Shown: piece by piece, positions 18,540-28,287 of the stretch
How the letters are laid out: every line of letters begins with the position of its first letter
Numbering within the stretch: position 1 is the first letter of the stretch
From: an uncultured Comamonas sp.
GTDB lineage: Bacteria > Pseudomonadota > Gammaproteobacteria > Burkholderiales > Burkholderiaceae_C
NCBI GenBank assembly: GCA_902175065.1
Contig: CABIIJ010000011.1
Location: 33,106-97,105, forward strand
DNA: 64,000 bases
Reading direction: 5' to 3'
The notes under the pieces: model-generated
What the model saw: only the letters and a program-made list of their open reading frames with translations
The model's database searches: none
What the model was told of the DNA's origin: nothing
Position numbers and translations under genes: made by a program

Positions 18540-19658
18540 ATGCCTCGGACTCATTTTCTTCGTGCCATTATTCCCCTTATTGCAGCCAGTTTGATCGGCA
18601 CAGCAACGGCAGCCCCCGAGCCTATTTTCATTGGTGTGCTATCGCCCATGGCGGGGTCCACTGCCGAATATGGAACCGAACTCCAGGCAGGGGTGCTCAC
18701 GGCCATTGAAAAATTAAATACCGCAGGGGGCCTCAATGGCCGTCCGTACGAACCCGTATTGATCGACGATGCCTGCGACCCAAAGCAATCCATTCAGGCC
18801 GCCCACCAAGCCATTCAATCCGGGATCAAATTTGCCGTGGCGCATATCTGTTCGGATGCCACCATAGCCGCCGCAAAAATTTATGAAAAAGAAGGCATTG
18901 TCGCCATTACCCCAGGGGCGACGGCTCCCGAAGTAACCGATGCGCTCCGGGGACGCCACTTTTTCCGCACGATTGGCCGCGATGATCTGCAGGGTGCCTA
19001 CATCGCCAGCGTGATCGTTGCCCGCCTCAAAGCCAAAAAAATAGCTTTGCTGCATGACGGCGAGGCCTATGGGGCCAACATGGCCCAATACGTAAAGAAT
19101 TCACTGGAAAAATTCGGTGCGCCCATCGCCCTCTCCCAAGGTATTAAGGCAGGGGCCAAAGACTATTCCGACGTCATTACAAAATTGAAGTCCATCGCCC
19201 CGGATGCGGTTTTCTTTGGCGGATATACCCCGGAAATGGGCTTGCTGTTGCGCCAGGCCAAAGAACAAGGTCTGCAAACCAGATTTATAGGCTCCGAAGG
19301 GGTTTATAGCCCAAGCCTGATGGATATTGCCGGGGCCGCCGTCGAGGGGATGGTATTTGCCAGCCCCATAGATTTCAGTGCCCGGCCAGAAAATCAGGCT
19401 ATCGTCGAAACCTTCCGAAAAGCCCGGCGCCCCGCCAACGGCAATTACCAAATGACAGCCTATGCCGCCATGCAGGTACTGCATGAAAGCATGAAAGCCG
19501 TCGGGCCTGACCCCAAGAAAGTGGCCGACTACATGCACGCCAACCGCTTTGGCACGGTCATTGGTTCGGTCGCCTTCGATGGCAAGGGAGACTTGAAGAA
19601 TTTCGATTTTGTCGTCTTTGAACTGGACAAAAATGGCGAGCGCAAGCTGGTGCGGTAA
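18540..19658 (+). CDS. LivK-type branched-chain amino-acid binding protein, copy 2
   Basis: 372 aa, exactly the length of copy 1 and collinear with it (signal peptide, DDACDPKQS, AHICSD, TPGATAPEVTD, GGYTPEMGLLLRQAKEQGLQTRF). The start is the ATG at 18540, matching copy 1. The gene uses many more A/T-ending codons than copy 1 and the rest of the window. Tandem duplication followed by divergence, or arrival of a homologue by transfer, would both explain this. Confidence 0.88.
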   Translation: MPRTHFLRAIIPLIAASLIGTATAAPEPIFIGVLSPMAGSTAEYGTELQAGVLTAIEKLNTAGGLNGRPYEPVLIDDACDPKQSIQAAHQAIQSGIKFAVAHICSDATIAAAKIYEKEGIVAITPGATAPEVTDALRGRHFFRTIGRDDLQGAYIASVIVARLKAKKIALLHDGEAYGANMAQYVKNSLEKFGAPIALSQGIKAGAKDYSDVITKLKSIAPDAVFFGGYTPEMGLLLRQAKEQGLQTRFIGSEGVYSPSLMDIAGAAVEGMVFASPIDFSARPENQAIVETFRKARRPANGNYQMTAYAAMQVLHESMKAVGPDPKKVADYMHANRFGTVIGSVAFDGKGDLKNFDFVVFELDKNGERKLVR

Positions 19659-19766
19659 CGCTGCACAAATGGAGCGATAAGCCTGCGCTGCGGATCGATT
19701 TCCATCAATCTGTCGATTTGCTTTCCTTTTTCCCCCTTTGTTCCCCCTCCTCCCCCCCTCCGGTCT

Positions 19767-20474
19767 ATGTCTACTGAAATTTCCCCCGGCCTGACCCTTC
19801 AGAACACCGCCGCGCTGCACAAACTGGGCGACTACAAGCTCATCGCCTTCGACATGGACTCGACCCTCATCACCATCGAGTGCATCGACGAGATTGCCGA
19901 CGTGACCGGCAAAAAGGCCGAGGTTGCCGCCATTACCGAGGCCACCATGCGCGGCGAGATCACCGACTTCAAGGACAGCCTGCGCCAGCGCGTGGCCAAG
20001 CTGCGCGGCGTGACCGAGGCGCAAATGCTGCAAGTGCGCCAGGAACGCCTTCGCCTGTCCCCTGGCGCGGACACCCTGGTGAAAGCCGCCCAGGCGGCGG
20101 GGCTGAAAGTGCTGCTGGTCTCCGGCGGCTTCACCTTTTTTGCCGAATACGTGCGTGGCCTGCTGAACATCGACTTCGTGCGTGCCAACGTGCTGGAGGC
20201 GCAGGACGGCATCCTCACCGGCGGCCTGGTGCGCCAGTGCTGGGGCGACATCTGCGACGGCGCGGAAAAACGCCGCACCCTGCTGGAAGTGGCCAGCCTG
20301 ATGGGCATTGCGCCCGCGCAGTGCATTGCCGTGGGCGACGGCAGCAACGACATTCCGATGATGGAGGCCGCCGGTCTGTCCGTGGCCTACCACGCCAAGC
20401 CGCGCGTGCGCAGCGTGGCCCAGGTGTGCATCAACGAAGGCGGGCTGGACCGGCTGCTGGAAGTGCTGCGCTGA
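19767..20474 (+). CDS. serB: Phosphoserine phosphatase
   Basis: 235 aa HAD-family enzyme catalysing the last step of serine synthesis. Motif I FDMDSTLI (nucleophile D29, acid D31), motif II VSGGFTFF (Ser), motif III/IV VGDGSNDIPMM. The short form lacks the N-terminal ACT region seen in longer SerB proteins. Preceded by a C-rich 5' region with no strong RBS. Confidence 0.93.
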   Translation: MSTEISPGLTLQNTAALHKLGDYKLIAFDMDSTLITIECIDEIADVTGKKAEVAAITEATMRGEITDFKDSLRQRVAKLRGVTEAQMLQVRQERLRLSPGADTLVKAAQAAGLKVLLVSGGFTFFAEYVRGLLNIDFVRANVLEAQDGILTGGLVRQCWGDICDGAEKRRTLLEVASLMGIAPAQCIAVGDGSNDIPMMEAAGLSVAYHAKPRVRSVAQVCINEGGLDRLLEVLR

Positions 20475-20486
20475 ATACCTTCCTTT

Positions 20487-20586
20487 AGCTATAAAAAAGC
20501 AAGCTTCTTCCGTTTTTGAAATAAGGATTTCAGATGCAAAACTATCTGAAATCCTTTGTTCTCAAGCGGAAAAAGCTATTTTTATA
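20487..20586. repeat. Family A palindromic repeat, intergenic
   Basis: TAGCTATAAAAAAGCAAGC at one side, AGCGGAAAAAGCTATTTTTAT at the other. The inner stem AAGGATTTCAGAT/ATCTGAAATCCTT is near perfect. Directly after serB; may terminate transcription on both strands. Confidence 0.75.
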
Positions 20587-20611
20587 ATTACACCTACACC
20601 ACATCAGTGCT

Positions 20612-20640
20612 TTGAGCATAAAAAACCGATTTCTTATAAC
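20612..20640 (+). promoter_or_regulatory. Sigma-70-like promoter of metQ
   Basis: TTGAGC, 17-bp spacer, TATAAC. Predicts a leader of about 115 nt. I see no recognised SAM riboswitch or MetJ-box array in that leader. Confidence 0.5.
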
Positions 20641-20763
20641 CAAATAAGAAAAGATTCCGATGCGCCCCCGCCAACCGCACTAGACTATGCGCCTTGTCAC
20701 GCCACGGCCTGCGGCAGCAACCCGACGGCCCTGGGAATCCCCACAACCTGTTTATTGACCACC

Positions 20764-21549
20764 ATGTTGAAAAAAACCCTGACTGCCGTCGCCATCGCCA
20801 CCCTGGCGTTCACCGCCCAAGCTGCCGACGTGCTCAAAGTGGCCGCCACCGCCGTGCCGCACGCTGAAATCCTGAACTTCATCAAACCCCAGCTCAAGGC
20901 CGACGGCATCGAGCTGCAAGTGCGCGAATTCAGCGACTACGTGCAGCCCAACGCCGCCGTGGAAGACAAGCAGCTCGACGCCAACTTCTTCCAGCACCAG
21001 CCCTACCTGGACAGCTACAACAAGGATCGCAAGAGCAGCCTGGTCACCGTGCCCAACGGCAAGGTGCACGTCGAGCCGTTCGGTGCCTACTCCAGCAAGG
21101 TCAAGACCGTGGCCGAGCTGAAGGACGGCGCAACGGTGGCCATCCCCAACGACCCCTCCAACGGTGGCCGCGCCCTGATCCTGCTGGCAAAGCAAGGCCT
21201 GATCGAGCTGAAAGACCCCGCCAGCCTGACGCCCACGCCCCTGGACATCGTGAAGAACCCCAAGAAACTCAAGTTCAAGGAACTGGAAGCCCCCCTGCTG
21301 CCCCGCGCCCTGGCCGATGTGGAGCTGGCGCTGATCAACACCAACTACGCGATGGAAGCCAAGCTCAACCCCACCAAGGATGCGCTGTTCATCGAGGGCG
21401 CTGATTCGCCCTACACCAACATCGTCGCCGCTCGCAAGGACCGCGCCGAAGGTGCCGACATCGCCAAGCTGATGAAAGCCCTGCACAGTCCCGAAGTGAA
21501 GAAATTCATCGAAGAGAAATACAAGGGCGCCGTGGTGCCCGCGTTCTAA
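20764..21549 (+). CDS. metQ: Methionine-binding protein of an ABC importer (MetQ/NlpA family)
   Basis: 261 aa from the ATG (MLKKTLTAVAIATLAFTAQA signal peptide, cleavage before ADVLK). NlpA-family features: VAATAVPHAEILNFI, DYVQPNAAVEDKQLDANFFQH, LINTNYAME. No cysteine follows the signal peptide, so it should be a soluble periplasmic protein and not the usual lipoprotein. The matching metI/metN genes are 21 kb away (41507-43220) and lack their own binding protein. Confidence 0.88.
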   Translation: MLKKTLTAVAIATLAFTAQAADVLKVAATAVPHAEILNFIKPQLKADGIELQVREFSDYVQPNAAVEDKQLDANFFQHQPYLDSYNKDRKSSLVTVPNGKVHVEPFGAYSSKVKTVAELKDGATVAIPNDPSNGGRALILLAKQGLIELKDPASLTPTPLDIVKNPKKLKFKELEAPLLPRALADVELALINTNYAMEAKLNPTKDALFIEGADSPYTNIVAARKDRAEGADIAKLMKALHSPEVKKFIEEKYKGAVVPAF

Positions 21550-21580
21550 AAACCGCGAAAAACCACGTCACCCCCCCACC

Positions 21581-21616
21581 AACGCCGCGCAGGGATGCCT
21601 CCCGCGCGGCGTTTTT
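21581..21616 (+). terminator. Intrinsic terminator after metQ
   Basis: AACGCCGCGC/GCGCGGCGTT stem followed by TTTTT. Confidence 0.88.
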
Positions 21617-21652
21617 TACCGCCGGATTCGTCCTTCCTGTGTCCCTGTATCC

Positions 21653-22567
21653 ATGAACGATTCGCGCCCGTCACGGGCTCCTTTTGCGTTGTCCCGCCAG
21701 GAGCTGGCGCTCATTGTGGTCACGATGGTCTGGGGGACGACGTTCCTGGTCATCCACCTTGCCATGCGCCACAGCGGGCCGCTGTTCTTCGTAGGAATCC
21801 GCTTCCTCATTGCCGGGGCGATCACGGCGCTGCTGTTTCGCAGGAGCCTGAACGGGCTGACCCGGCGCGAAGTCAAGGCCGGGTCGGTGATCGGCGTGGC
21901 GCTCTTTGCAGGCTACTGGCTGCAAACGTATGGGCTGCAAACCATTTCGAGCAGCCAGTCGGCGTTCCTGACGGCGCTGTACGTGCCGATGGTGCCGCTC
22001 CTGCAATGGGCGATGCTGCGGCGGCCACCGCATTTCATGAGCTGGCTGGGCGTGGCATTCGCGTTTGCCGGGCTTCTCCTGCTGGCCGGGCCGCAGGCCG
22101 GGGGGATTTCCCTGAGCACGGGCGAGATCGCCACCGTGGCCTCGGCGCTGGCGATCGCCGCAGAAATCATTCTTATCAGCCGGTACGCCACGTCGGTCGA
22201 CAGCCGCCGCGTCACCATCGTGCAACTGCTGGTCGCCGGGGCCTTGTCCCTGCTGCTGATGCCGGCTGCCGGCGAGGGCATTCCCGCGTTCTCCTGGGTC
22301 TGGCTGTGTGCCGCAGCGGGCCTGGGACTGGCCAGCGCCATCATCCAGTGGACGATGAACTGGGCACAAAAGTCGGTATCGCCAACCCGCGCCACGCTCA
22401 TCTACGCCGGGGAGCCGGTGTGGGGCGGCGTGGTCGGGCGGCTGGCCGGCGACCGGCTCCCGGCGCTGGCCTTGCTGGGCGGTGCCTTTATCGTCATCGG
22501 CGTCATCGTCAGCGAGCTGCGGCCCTCCCTCAGATCCCGAAAAATACCGTCGGTCTCCGAGGGGTAG
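21653..22567 (+). CDS. EamA/DMT-family transporter
   Basis: 304 aa with about ten transmembrane helices in two EamA repeats (N repeat about 14-145, C repeat about 157-292). Typical signatures are MVWGTTFLVIHLAMRHSGPLFFVGIRFL and EPVWGGVVGRLAGDRL. Drug/metabolite exporter; substrate unknown. No operon partner is obvious; the next gene is 144 bp away. Confidence 0.85.
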   Translation: MNDSRPSRAPFALSRQELALIVVTMVWGTTFLVIHLAMRHSGPLFFVGIRFLIAGAITALLFRRSLNGLTRREVKAGSVIGVALFAGYWLQTYGLQTISSSQSAFLTALYVPMVPLLQWAMLRRPPHFMSWLGVAFAFAGLLLLAGPQAGGISLSTGEIATVASALAIAAEIILISRYATSVDSRRVTIVQLLVAGALSLLLMPAAGEGIPAFSWVWLCAAAGLGLASAIIQWTMNWAQKSVSPTRATLIYAGEPVWGGVVGRLAGDRLPALALLGGAFIVIGVIVSELRPSLRSRKIPSVSEG

Positions 22568-22711
22568 GTGGATGCCGGCGTGCCATCGGCACATATTGCG
22601 AAAAAGAGAACTTTTTCCGCAAGGGCTCACCCGACAATCGCAGCCATGCCGCTGGCGCAGGCCAGCGCATGACATCCGGCAACACCAGGTTTGGAACGGG
22701 GAGGTTCGCAC

Positions 22712-24067
22712 ATGAGCACGAAACACTACGACTACATCGTCATCGGAGGCGGCAGCGGCGGCATCGCCTCCGCCAACAGGGCCGCCTTGTACGGCAAGTC
22801 CTGTGCGCTGATCGAGGCCGGGGCCATCGGCGGAACCTGCGTCAACGTCGGCTGCGTGCCGAAGAAGGTCATGTGGCACGCGGCGCAGATTGCCGAGGCC
22901 ATCCACCGCTACGGCCCGGACTATGGCTTCGATACCACCGTGGAGCGTTTCGATTGGGCCCGCCTGATTGCCAACCGCAGCGCCTACATCGAGCGCATCC
23001 ACGCCTCCTACAACGCCAGCCTGGCGCGTAACAAAGTCGACGTCCTCCACGGCTTTGCCCGCTTGGCCGATGCCCGCACCGTCGAAGTCAATGGCGAGCG
23101 GCTGGGCGCCGGCCACATCCTCGTCGCCACCGGCACCCGGCCCGCCCGCCCGCGCATTCCGGGCGCGGAGTACGGGCTGGATTCCGACCAGTTCTTCGCG
23201 CTGCCGGCGCTGCCCAGGCGCACCGCCGTCGTGGGCGCAGGCTACATCGCGGTGGAACTGGCAGGCGTGCTCCACGCCCTGGGCTCGCAGACGCACCTGT
23301 TCATCCGCCACGAGACGCCGCTGCGCCACTTCGACCCGATGCTGCGCGAAACCCTGGTGCAAGTGATGGAAGCCGACGGGCCAACGCTGCACCGGCACGC
23401 CGCCCCCAAGGCCATCGTCAAGAACGCGGACGGCAGCCTGACCCTGCAACTCGACAATGGCCAAAGCCATGTCGCCGACTGCGTGGTGTGGGCCATCGGC
23501 CGTCAACCGGACACATCCGGCCTGGGGCTGGAAGCGGCGGGCGTGGCGCTCAGCAGCACCGGCCACATCCAGGTGGACAAGTACCAGAACACCAGCACGC
23601 CCGGCATTTATGCCGTGGGGGACATCACTGGCCGCATTGACCTGACGCCAGTGGCAGTCGCTGCCGGAAGGCGCTTGTCCGAACGCCTGTTCAACGGCAA
23701 GCCGGACGAACACCTGGTCTATGAAGATGTCCCGACCGTGGTGTTCAGCCATCCCCCCATCGGCACCGTGGGCCTGAGCGAGCCGCAGGCACGCCTGCAG
23801 CATGGCGATGCACAGGTGAAGGTCTATCACACCGCATTCACCGCCATGTATACCGCCGTCACCCGGCACCGGCAGCCAGCGCGGATGAAGCTGGTATGCG
23901 TCGGCCCCGAGGAACGCGTGGTCGGGATTCACGGCATCGGCCACGGCATGGACGAAATCCTCCAGGGCTTCGCCGTCGCCCTGAAAATGGGCGCCACCAA
24001 AAAGGATCTGGACAACACCATCGCCATCCATCCCACGGCGGGCGAAGAGTTCGTGACGATGCGTTAG
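22712..24067 (+). CDS. gor: Glutathione-disulfide reductase
   Basis: 451 aa from the ATG preceded by GGGGAGG. NADPH-dependent flavoenzyme keeping glutathione reduced in the cytoplasm. FAD motif GGGSGG (12-17), redox C43/C48 in [13 protein letters not shown] (the extra KK is typical of Gor), NADPH domain [11 protein letters not shown] with the RHE.PLR segment, and C-terminal [12 protein letters not shown] holding the active-site His-Glu pair. Confidence 0.92.
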   Translation: MSTKHYDYIVIGGGSGGIASANRAALYGKSCALIEAGAIGGTCVNVGCVPKKVMWHAAQIAEAIHRYGPDYGFDTTVERFDWARLIANRSAYIERIHASYNASLARNKVDVLHGFARLADARTVEVNGERLGAGHILVATGTRPARPRIPGAEYGLDSDQFFALPALPRRTAVVGAGYIAVELAGVLHALGSQTHLFIRHETPLRHFDPMLRETLVQVMEADGPTLHRHAAPKAIVKNADGSLTLQLDNGQSHVADCVVWAIGRQPDTSGLGLEAAGVALSSTGHIQVDKYQNTSTPGIYAVGDITGRIDLTPVAVAAGRRLSERLFNGKPDEHLVYEDVPTVVFSHPPIGTVGLSEPQARLQHGDAQVKVYHTAFTAMYTAVTRHRQPARMKLVCVGPEERVVGIHGIGHGMDEILQGFAVALKMGATKKDLDNTIAIHPTAGEEFVTMR

Positions 24068-24154
24068 CCTGCTGCCATATCCTCCCCAGCCCCCTTACCC
24101 AAATCCCCAGGTGCTGGCATGATGCGCGGCTGATTTACGTCAAGGACATTCAGG

Positions 24155-24466
24155 ATGACAGACAACACCCCTTCCGTCGCATTGGAAAAAGCCATCACCC
24201 AGGGACTGAGCGAGGTCACGCGCGAGCGCACCCTCTCCATCCACGCGCAGCAAATGGGCTCGGGCAACCCGAAAATCATCAACTTCCGGGGCGACATCGC
24301 CGAGAACTACCAGTACGACAAGATCAAGCCCCTCCCGGCCAAGGCCCAGGCCATGGGCAACGTGGTCGTCATCCAGGGCGAAAGCCAGAAAACCGGGCAG
24401 ACCGGCCAGTATCAGATTCTGGCCAACCAGTGGGGGCTGCTGGAGGCCCTGGCCCGCCTGGATTGA
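24155..24466 (+). CDS. Conserved hypothetical protein
   Basis: 103 aa, no signal peptide or membrane segment, no domain I recognise. Contains TRERTLSIHAQQMGSGNPKI and ENYQYDKIKPLPAKA. GC content and codon use fit the neighbourhood. Located 87 bp after gor on the same strand. Confidence 0.6.
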   Translation: MTDNTPSVALEKAITQGLSEVTRERTLSIHAQQMGSGNPKIINFRGDIAENYQYDKIKPLPAKAQAMGNVVVIQGESQKTGQTGQYQILANQWGLLEALARLD

Positions 24467-24496
24467 GCATTACCCGGCGCCACGGCGGCGCGGCGC

Positions 24497-24955
24497 TCAG
24501 TGGTTCGCCCGCCGCCCCACTTCCAGCACGTTGAAGTTGAACAGCTGCATGGCCAGCACGGTTTCCCACAAGAAGCCGATCAGCGCGGCGATGAACGACA
24601 CCACCCCGGCCAGGAAACACAGCACGGCCGCGCCCTGGCCGTGTACGCCCCACTCCCGCCCCAGGAACAGCAACACAATCGTCAGGCCGATCAGGAAGCC
24701 GCACAACGTCAGCAGGCCGATCGACCCATTGGCCAGCCGTCCGCGTGAGCGCAGATAGCGCAGCTCCAGCAACGCCCGCTCCACCTCGACGCTGTGGGCG
24801 GAGGCCTCGATGACCTGTTCCACCACCCGCGCCCGGTCCACGATCCGGGCCAGCCGCCCGGCGACCACGGCAATCATCCCGGCCACGGCCGTGAGGAAGA
24901 ACACAGGCGCCAGGGCCAGTTGCACGCTTTCGGAAACGGTGGTGATGTCCATCAT
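24497..24955 (-). CDS. DUF2721-family membrane protein
   Basis: 152 aa from the ATG at 24955. Three membrane segments: APVFFLTAVAGMIAVVAGRL, IGLLTLCGFLIGLTIVLLFLG and AAVLCFLAGVVSFIAALIGFL. The charged loop after the first (ARIVDRARVVEQ) is the family signature. Function unknown. Converges on the preceding hypothetical gene. Confidence 0.75.
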   Translation of the reverse strand: MMDITTVSESVQLALAPVFFLTAVAGMIAVVAGRLARIVDRARVVEQVIEASAHSVEVERALLELRYLRSRGRLANGSIGLLTLCGFLIGLTIVLLFLGREWGVHGQGAAVLCFLAGVVSFIAALIGFLWETVLAMQLFNFNVLEVGRRANH

Positions 24956-25099
24956 GGTCAAGCCTTTGCAAGGCGCATTCGGGAGAGTCGGGGCGCGATC
25001 ATCTAGGGTTAATACTGGCTATTGATTTTCATCAAACAAAAAACCACTGAGAACAGGGATATTTGGAACACTATCAACTTTGACCAACCGAGGGCTGTT

Positions 25100-25264
25100 A
25101 TGCAGATGCTGATTGATTTGTTCTCTACCGACTATGGCCTGATGAGCTTGGCGGTGATCGTGATCCTGATCGTCATGTGGATCTGGTTCACGATCCTCTT
25201 CCTCGGAAAAATCCGCCTGGGCGAAGACCCGGAGCAAGCCAAGCAGGCACTCCCCAAGTCCTGA
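25100..25264 (+). CDS. DUF3149 small membrane protein
   Basis: 54 aa. DLFSTDYGLMSLAVIVILIVMWIWFTILFL is one membrane helix after the family's DLFSTDYGLMSL start, followed by a charged tail. Known only as a short conserved beta-proteobacterial protein. Confidence 0.75.
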   Translation: MQMLIDLFSTDYGLMSLAVIVILIVMWIWFTILFLGKIRLGEDPEQAKQALPKS

Positions 25265-25289
25265 CGGCCTGCCCGCCAGGGCATGATTC

Positions 25290-25392
25290 CAATAAAAAGA
25301 TAGCTGCACCCACTTTTCCAACACTGCTTTCACAATCGAACAATATTGAAAGCAATGTTGAATAGACGGAAGCAGCTATCTTTTTTTATTTC
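25290..25392. repeat. Family A palindromic repeat, intergenic
   Basis: AAAAAGATAGCTGC and GCAGCTATCTTTTTTT form the outer stem; AACACTGCTTTCA and TTGAAAGCAATGTT form the inner one. It overlaps the end of the rnr gene and supplies T runs on both strands, so it can act as the shared terminator of rnr and the DUF3149 gene. Confidence 0.75.
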
Positions 25393-27671
25393 CCTTTCTT
25401 CCGGCTGCCTGCGGCTGCCTTCCCGCCCTTGGCTGCAGCTACGGCCTTGCTCTTCTTCACCGCCTTGACCACCTCGGCCGGGCGGGCGGTGGCGGACACC
25501 GAAACCCCCTCGTCCTCCTGCTGCTGCAGCAATGCCGCAGTACGCCGCGCCGCACGGCTGCGCCCGGAGCCACGCTGGGGCAAGGGTGCCGCCTCCTCCT
25601 CATCGCGCACCAGGCAGAAGTCAATGCGCCGGGCATCCAGATCGACGCGGCTGACCTGCACCTGCATCCGCGTGCCGATGGCGTAACGCACCCCGGTGCG
25701 CTCGCCACGCAGCTCCTGGCGCATCTCGTCGAAGCGGAAGTAATCGCCGCCCAGCTCGCTGATGTGTACCAACCCCTCCACATACATGGCATCCAGCGTG
25801 ACGAACAGGCCAAAGCTGGTGACGGCGGATACCGTGCCCTGGAACTCCTCGCCCAGGTAATCGCGCATGTATTTGCATTTCAGCCAGGCCTCCACATCAC
25901 GGCTAGCCTCGTCGGCCCGGCGTTCGTTGGCGCTGCAATGCAGGCCGGCGGCTTCCCAGCCCTGCATCTGCGCCTGCTTGACCCGGCTGAGCGTGGCAGT
26001 GGTGCTTTTCGGTGCGGTCACGCGCTCGGCCAGCCGCTTGGCCAGCTTGGCCTGGGCCTCGCCCGGCGTGGGCAGGGCCGGCAGGATGTAGGGCTTGTCC
26101 GTCAGGATGGCCTTGATAACGCGGTGCAGCAGCAAGTCCGGGTAGCGGCGGATCGGGCTGGTGAAGTGGGTATACGCGTCATACGCCAGCCCGAAGTGGC
26201 CGGTGTTCTCCGGCGTATACATGGCCTGCATCATCGAGCGCAGCAGCATGGTATGCACCTGCAGCGCATCGGGCCGGTCGTGCGTGGCCTTGGCGATGGC
26301 CTGGAATTCTGCCGCGCTGGGGTGATCGCTGATGCTGGCGGGAATCGCCAGGGCTTTCAGATAAGTCCGCAGGATTTCGATCTTCTCGATCGACGGCTTG
26401 TCGTGTACGCGAAACAGCGCCAGGCGCTGGTTGTGCAGCACGAAATCGGCTGCGCTGACGTTGGCCGCCAACATGCACTCCTCGATCAGCCGGTGCGCCT
26501 GGTTGCGCTGGCGCGGTACGATTTTCTCGATGCGCCCGGTCTCGTCGCTGACGATCTGCGTCTCCACCGTATCGAAGTCCACCGCGCCGCGCACCTCGCG
26601 GGCCTTGAGCAGGGCGCTGTAGACGCCATGCAAATCCAGCAGGTGCGGCAGCAGCGCGGCACGCTGGGCGGCTTCCGGGCCACGGGTGTTGCCCAGAATG
26701 GCAGCCACTTCGGTATACGTCAGCCGTGCATGGCTGTTCATCACCGCCGGGTAGAACTGGTAGGCGTGCAACTGCCCCTCGGCGGTAATCAGCATGTCGC
26801 ACACCAGGCACAGGCGATCGACCTCGGGATTGAGCGAGCACAGGCCGTTGCTGAGTTTCTCCGGCAGCATGGGAATCACCCGGCGCGGGAAATACACGCT
26901 GGTCGCCCGGTCGTAGGCATCGACGTCAATGGCATTGCCGTTCTGCACATAGTGGCTGACGTCGGCAATCGCCACCAGCAGGCGCCAGCCCTTGGCGCGG
27001 CCGATCCTGGCGCTCTCGCAGTAGACGGCATCGTCAAAGTCGCGGGCGTCCTCGCCGTCGATCGTCACCAGCGGCACGTCACGCAGGTCCACCCGGTCCT
27101 TGCAATCCTTGGCCATGACTTTTTCCGGCAGCGCCTGGGCGGCGGCCAGACAGGCTTCGGAAAACACATGCGGCACGCTGTATTTGCGCACCGCAATTTC
27201 GATCTCCATGCCGGGGTCGTCCACCTCGCCCAGCACCTCGGTGACCTTGCCCACCGGCTGGCCGTACAGCGCCGGCGCCTCGGTCAGGGCCACGACGACG
27301 ACCTGCCCCGCCTTCCCCTCCCCCGGCCCTTGCGGCAGCAGCACGTCCTGGCCGAAGCGCTTGTCCTCCGGGGCCAGCAGCCACACGCCGCTTTCCTGCA
27401 ACAGGCGGCCAATCAGCTGGCGCACCGGGCGCTCGACGATTTCCAGCACATGCCCCTCGGGGCGGCCCTTGCGATCCTGCCCGGTGATGCGCACGCGCAC
27501 CTTGTCCTGGTGCAGCACGGCCCGCATTTCATTGGGGGGTAAAAAGATGTCCGACTGCCCATCGCCGCGCAGCACAAACCCGTGTCCATCGCGGTGGCCC
27601 TGAACCTGGCCTTCAATTTCTTTCAAAAACTCGCGAGAGTTATTGCGAGAGGCGTTTTTTTTAATATACAA
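25386..27671 (-). CDS. rnr: Ribonuclease R
   Basis: About 761 aa. 3'-to-5' exoribonuclease that degrades structured RNA. Domains: cold-shock OB folds (EIEGQVQGHRDGHGFVLRG onward), RNB catalytic domain (DGEDARDFDDAVYCE with the metal-binding aspartates; SPIRRYPDLLLHR), S1 domain (GTVSAVTSFGLFVTL) and a Lys/Ala-rich tail. The chosen start is TTG at 27671 (MYIKKNASRNN) with AGGAAAG about 7 nt upstream. The frame stays open further up, but only through the antisense of tRNA-Leu. The usual N-terminal helix-turn-helix domain of RNase R is missing. Confidence 0.88.
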   Translation of the reverse strand: MYIKKNASRNNSREFLKEIEGQVQGHRDGHGFVLRGDGQSDIFLPPNEMRAVLHQDKVRVRITGQDRKGRPEGHVLEIVERPVRQLIGRLLQESGVWLLAPEDKRFGQDVLLPQGPGEGKAGQVVVVALTEAPALYGQPVGKVTEVLGEVDDPGMEIEIAVRKYSVPHVFSEACLAAAQALPEKVMAKDCKDRVDLRDVPLVTIDGEDARDFDDAVYCESARIGRAKGWRLLVAIADVSHYVQNGNAIDVDAYDRATSVYFPRRVIPMLPEKLSNGLCSLNPEVDRLCLVCDMLITAEGQLHAYQFYPAVMNSHARLTYTEVAAILGNTRGPEAAQRAALLPHLLDLHGVYSALLKAREVRGAVDFDTVETQIVSDETGRIEKIVPRQRNQAHRLIEECMLAANVSAADFVLHNQRLALFRVHDKPSIEKIEILRTYLKALAIPASISDHPSAAEFQAIAKATHDRPDALQVHTMLLRSMMQAMYTPENTGHFGLAYDAYTHFTSPIRRYPDLLLHRVIKAILTDKPYILPALPTPGEAQAKLAKRLAERVTAPKSTTATLSRVKQAQMQGWEAAGLHCSANERRADEASRDVEAWLKCKYMRDYLGEEFQGTVSAVTSFGLFVTLDAMYVEGLVHISELGGDYFRFDEMRQELRGERTGVRYAIGTRMQVQVSRVDLDARRIDFCLVRDEEEAAPLPQRGSGRSRAARRTAALLQQQEDEGVSVSATARPAEVVKAVKKSKAVAAAKGGKAAAGSRKKGK

Positions 27672-27690
27672 TTTAAATCTTTCCTGAAAT

Positions 27691-27775
<85 letters not shown>

Positions 27776-27861
27776 AGTTTAACGACATGCGGTGAAAGTC
27801 TTCACCAGATTGCGAAAAGAATTCAGGAATCAAAATTTATTCAACGTGCTTTAACAACTAG

Positions 27862-27946
<85 letters not shown>

Positions 27947-28022
27947 AGTCGTTGAATGATTTGAAAATTTGCAGACAGCCAGCCGGGTGCTACCACACCC
28001 CGAAGAAAAGGCCGGTTGATCA

Positions 28023-28107
<85 letters not shown>

Positions 28108-28110
28108 TTC

Positions 28111-28145
28111 AAAGCCGCTGTGTTACCGCACAGCGGCTTTTCTGT
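28111..28145 (+). terminator. Terminator of the tRNA-Leu cluster
   Basis: AAAGCCGCTGTG/CACAGCGGCTTT stem then TTCTGTTTT. Confidence 0.88.
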
Positions 28146-28216
28146 TTTCCCCTTCCCTTGCCGCCCCTGCTCATTCCCCGCACTGTGCCGCGCGGCCACC
28201 CCTCGCCAGTCCTATA

Positions 28217-28237
28217 AAATGAGTTTAATTCTCATTA
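28217..28237. promoter_or_regulatory. Fur box upstream of the fecI-like gene
   Basis: AATGAG-TTTAATT-CTCATT, a dyad matching the Fur consensus half-sites, 51 bp upstream of the chosen GTG start. It predicts iron repression of the sigma/anti-sigma pair. Confidence 0.75.
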
Positions 28238-28287
28238 AAAATCCTCATCCCCGGCCTTGCGCCGGTCATCGGGCACAGGAAGGCATC

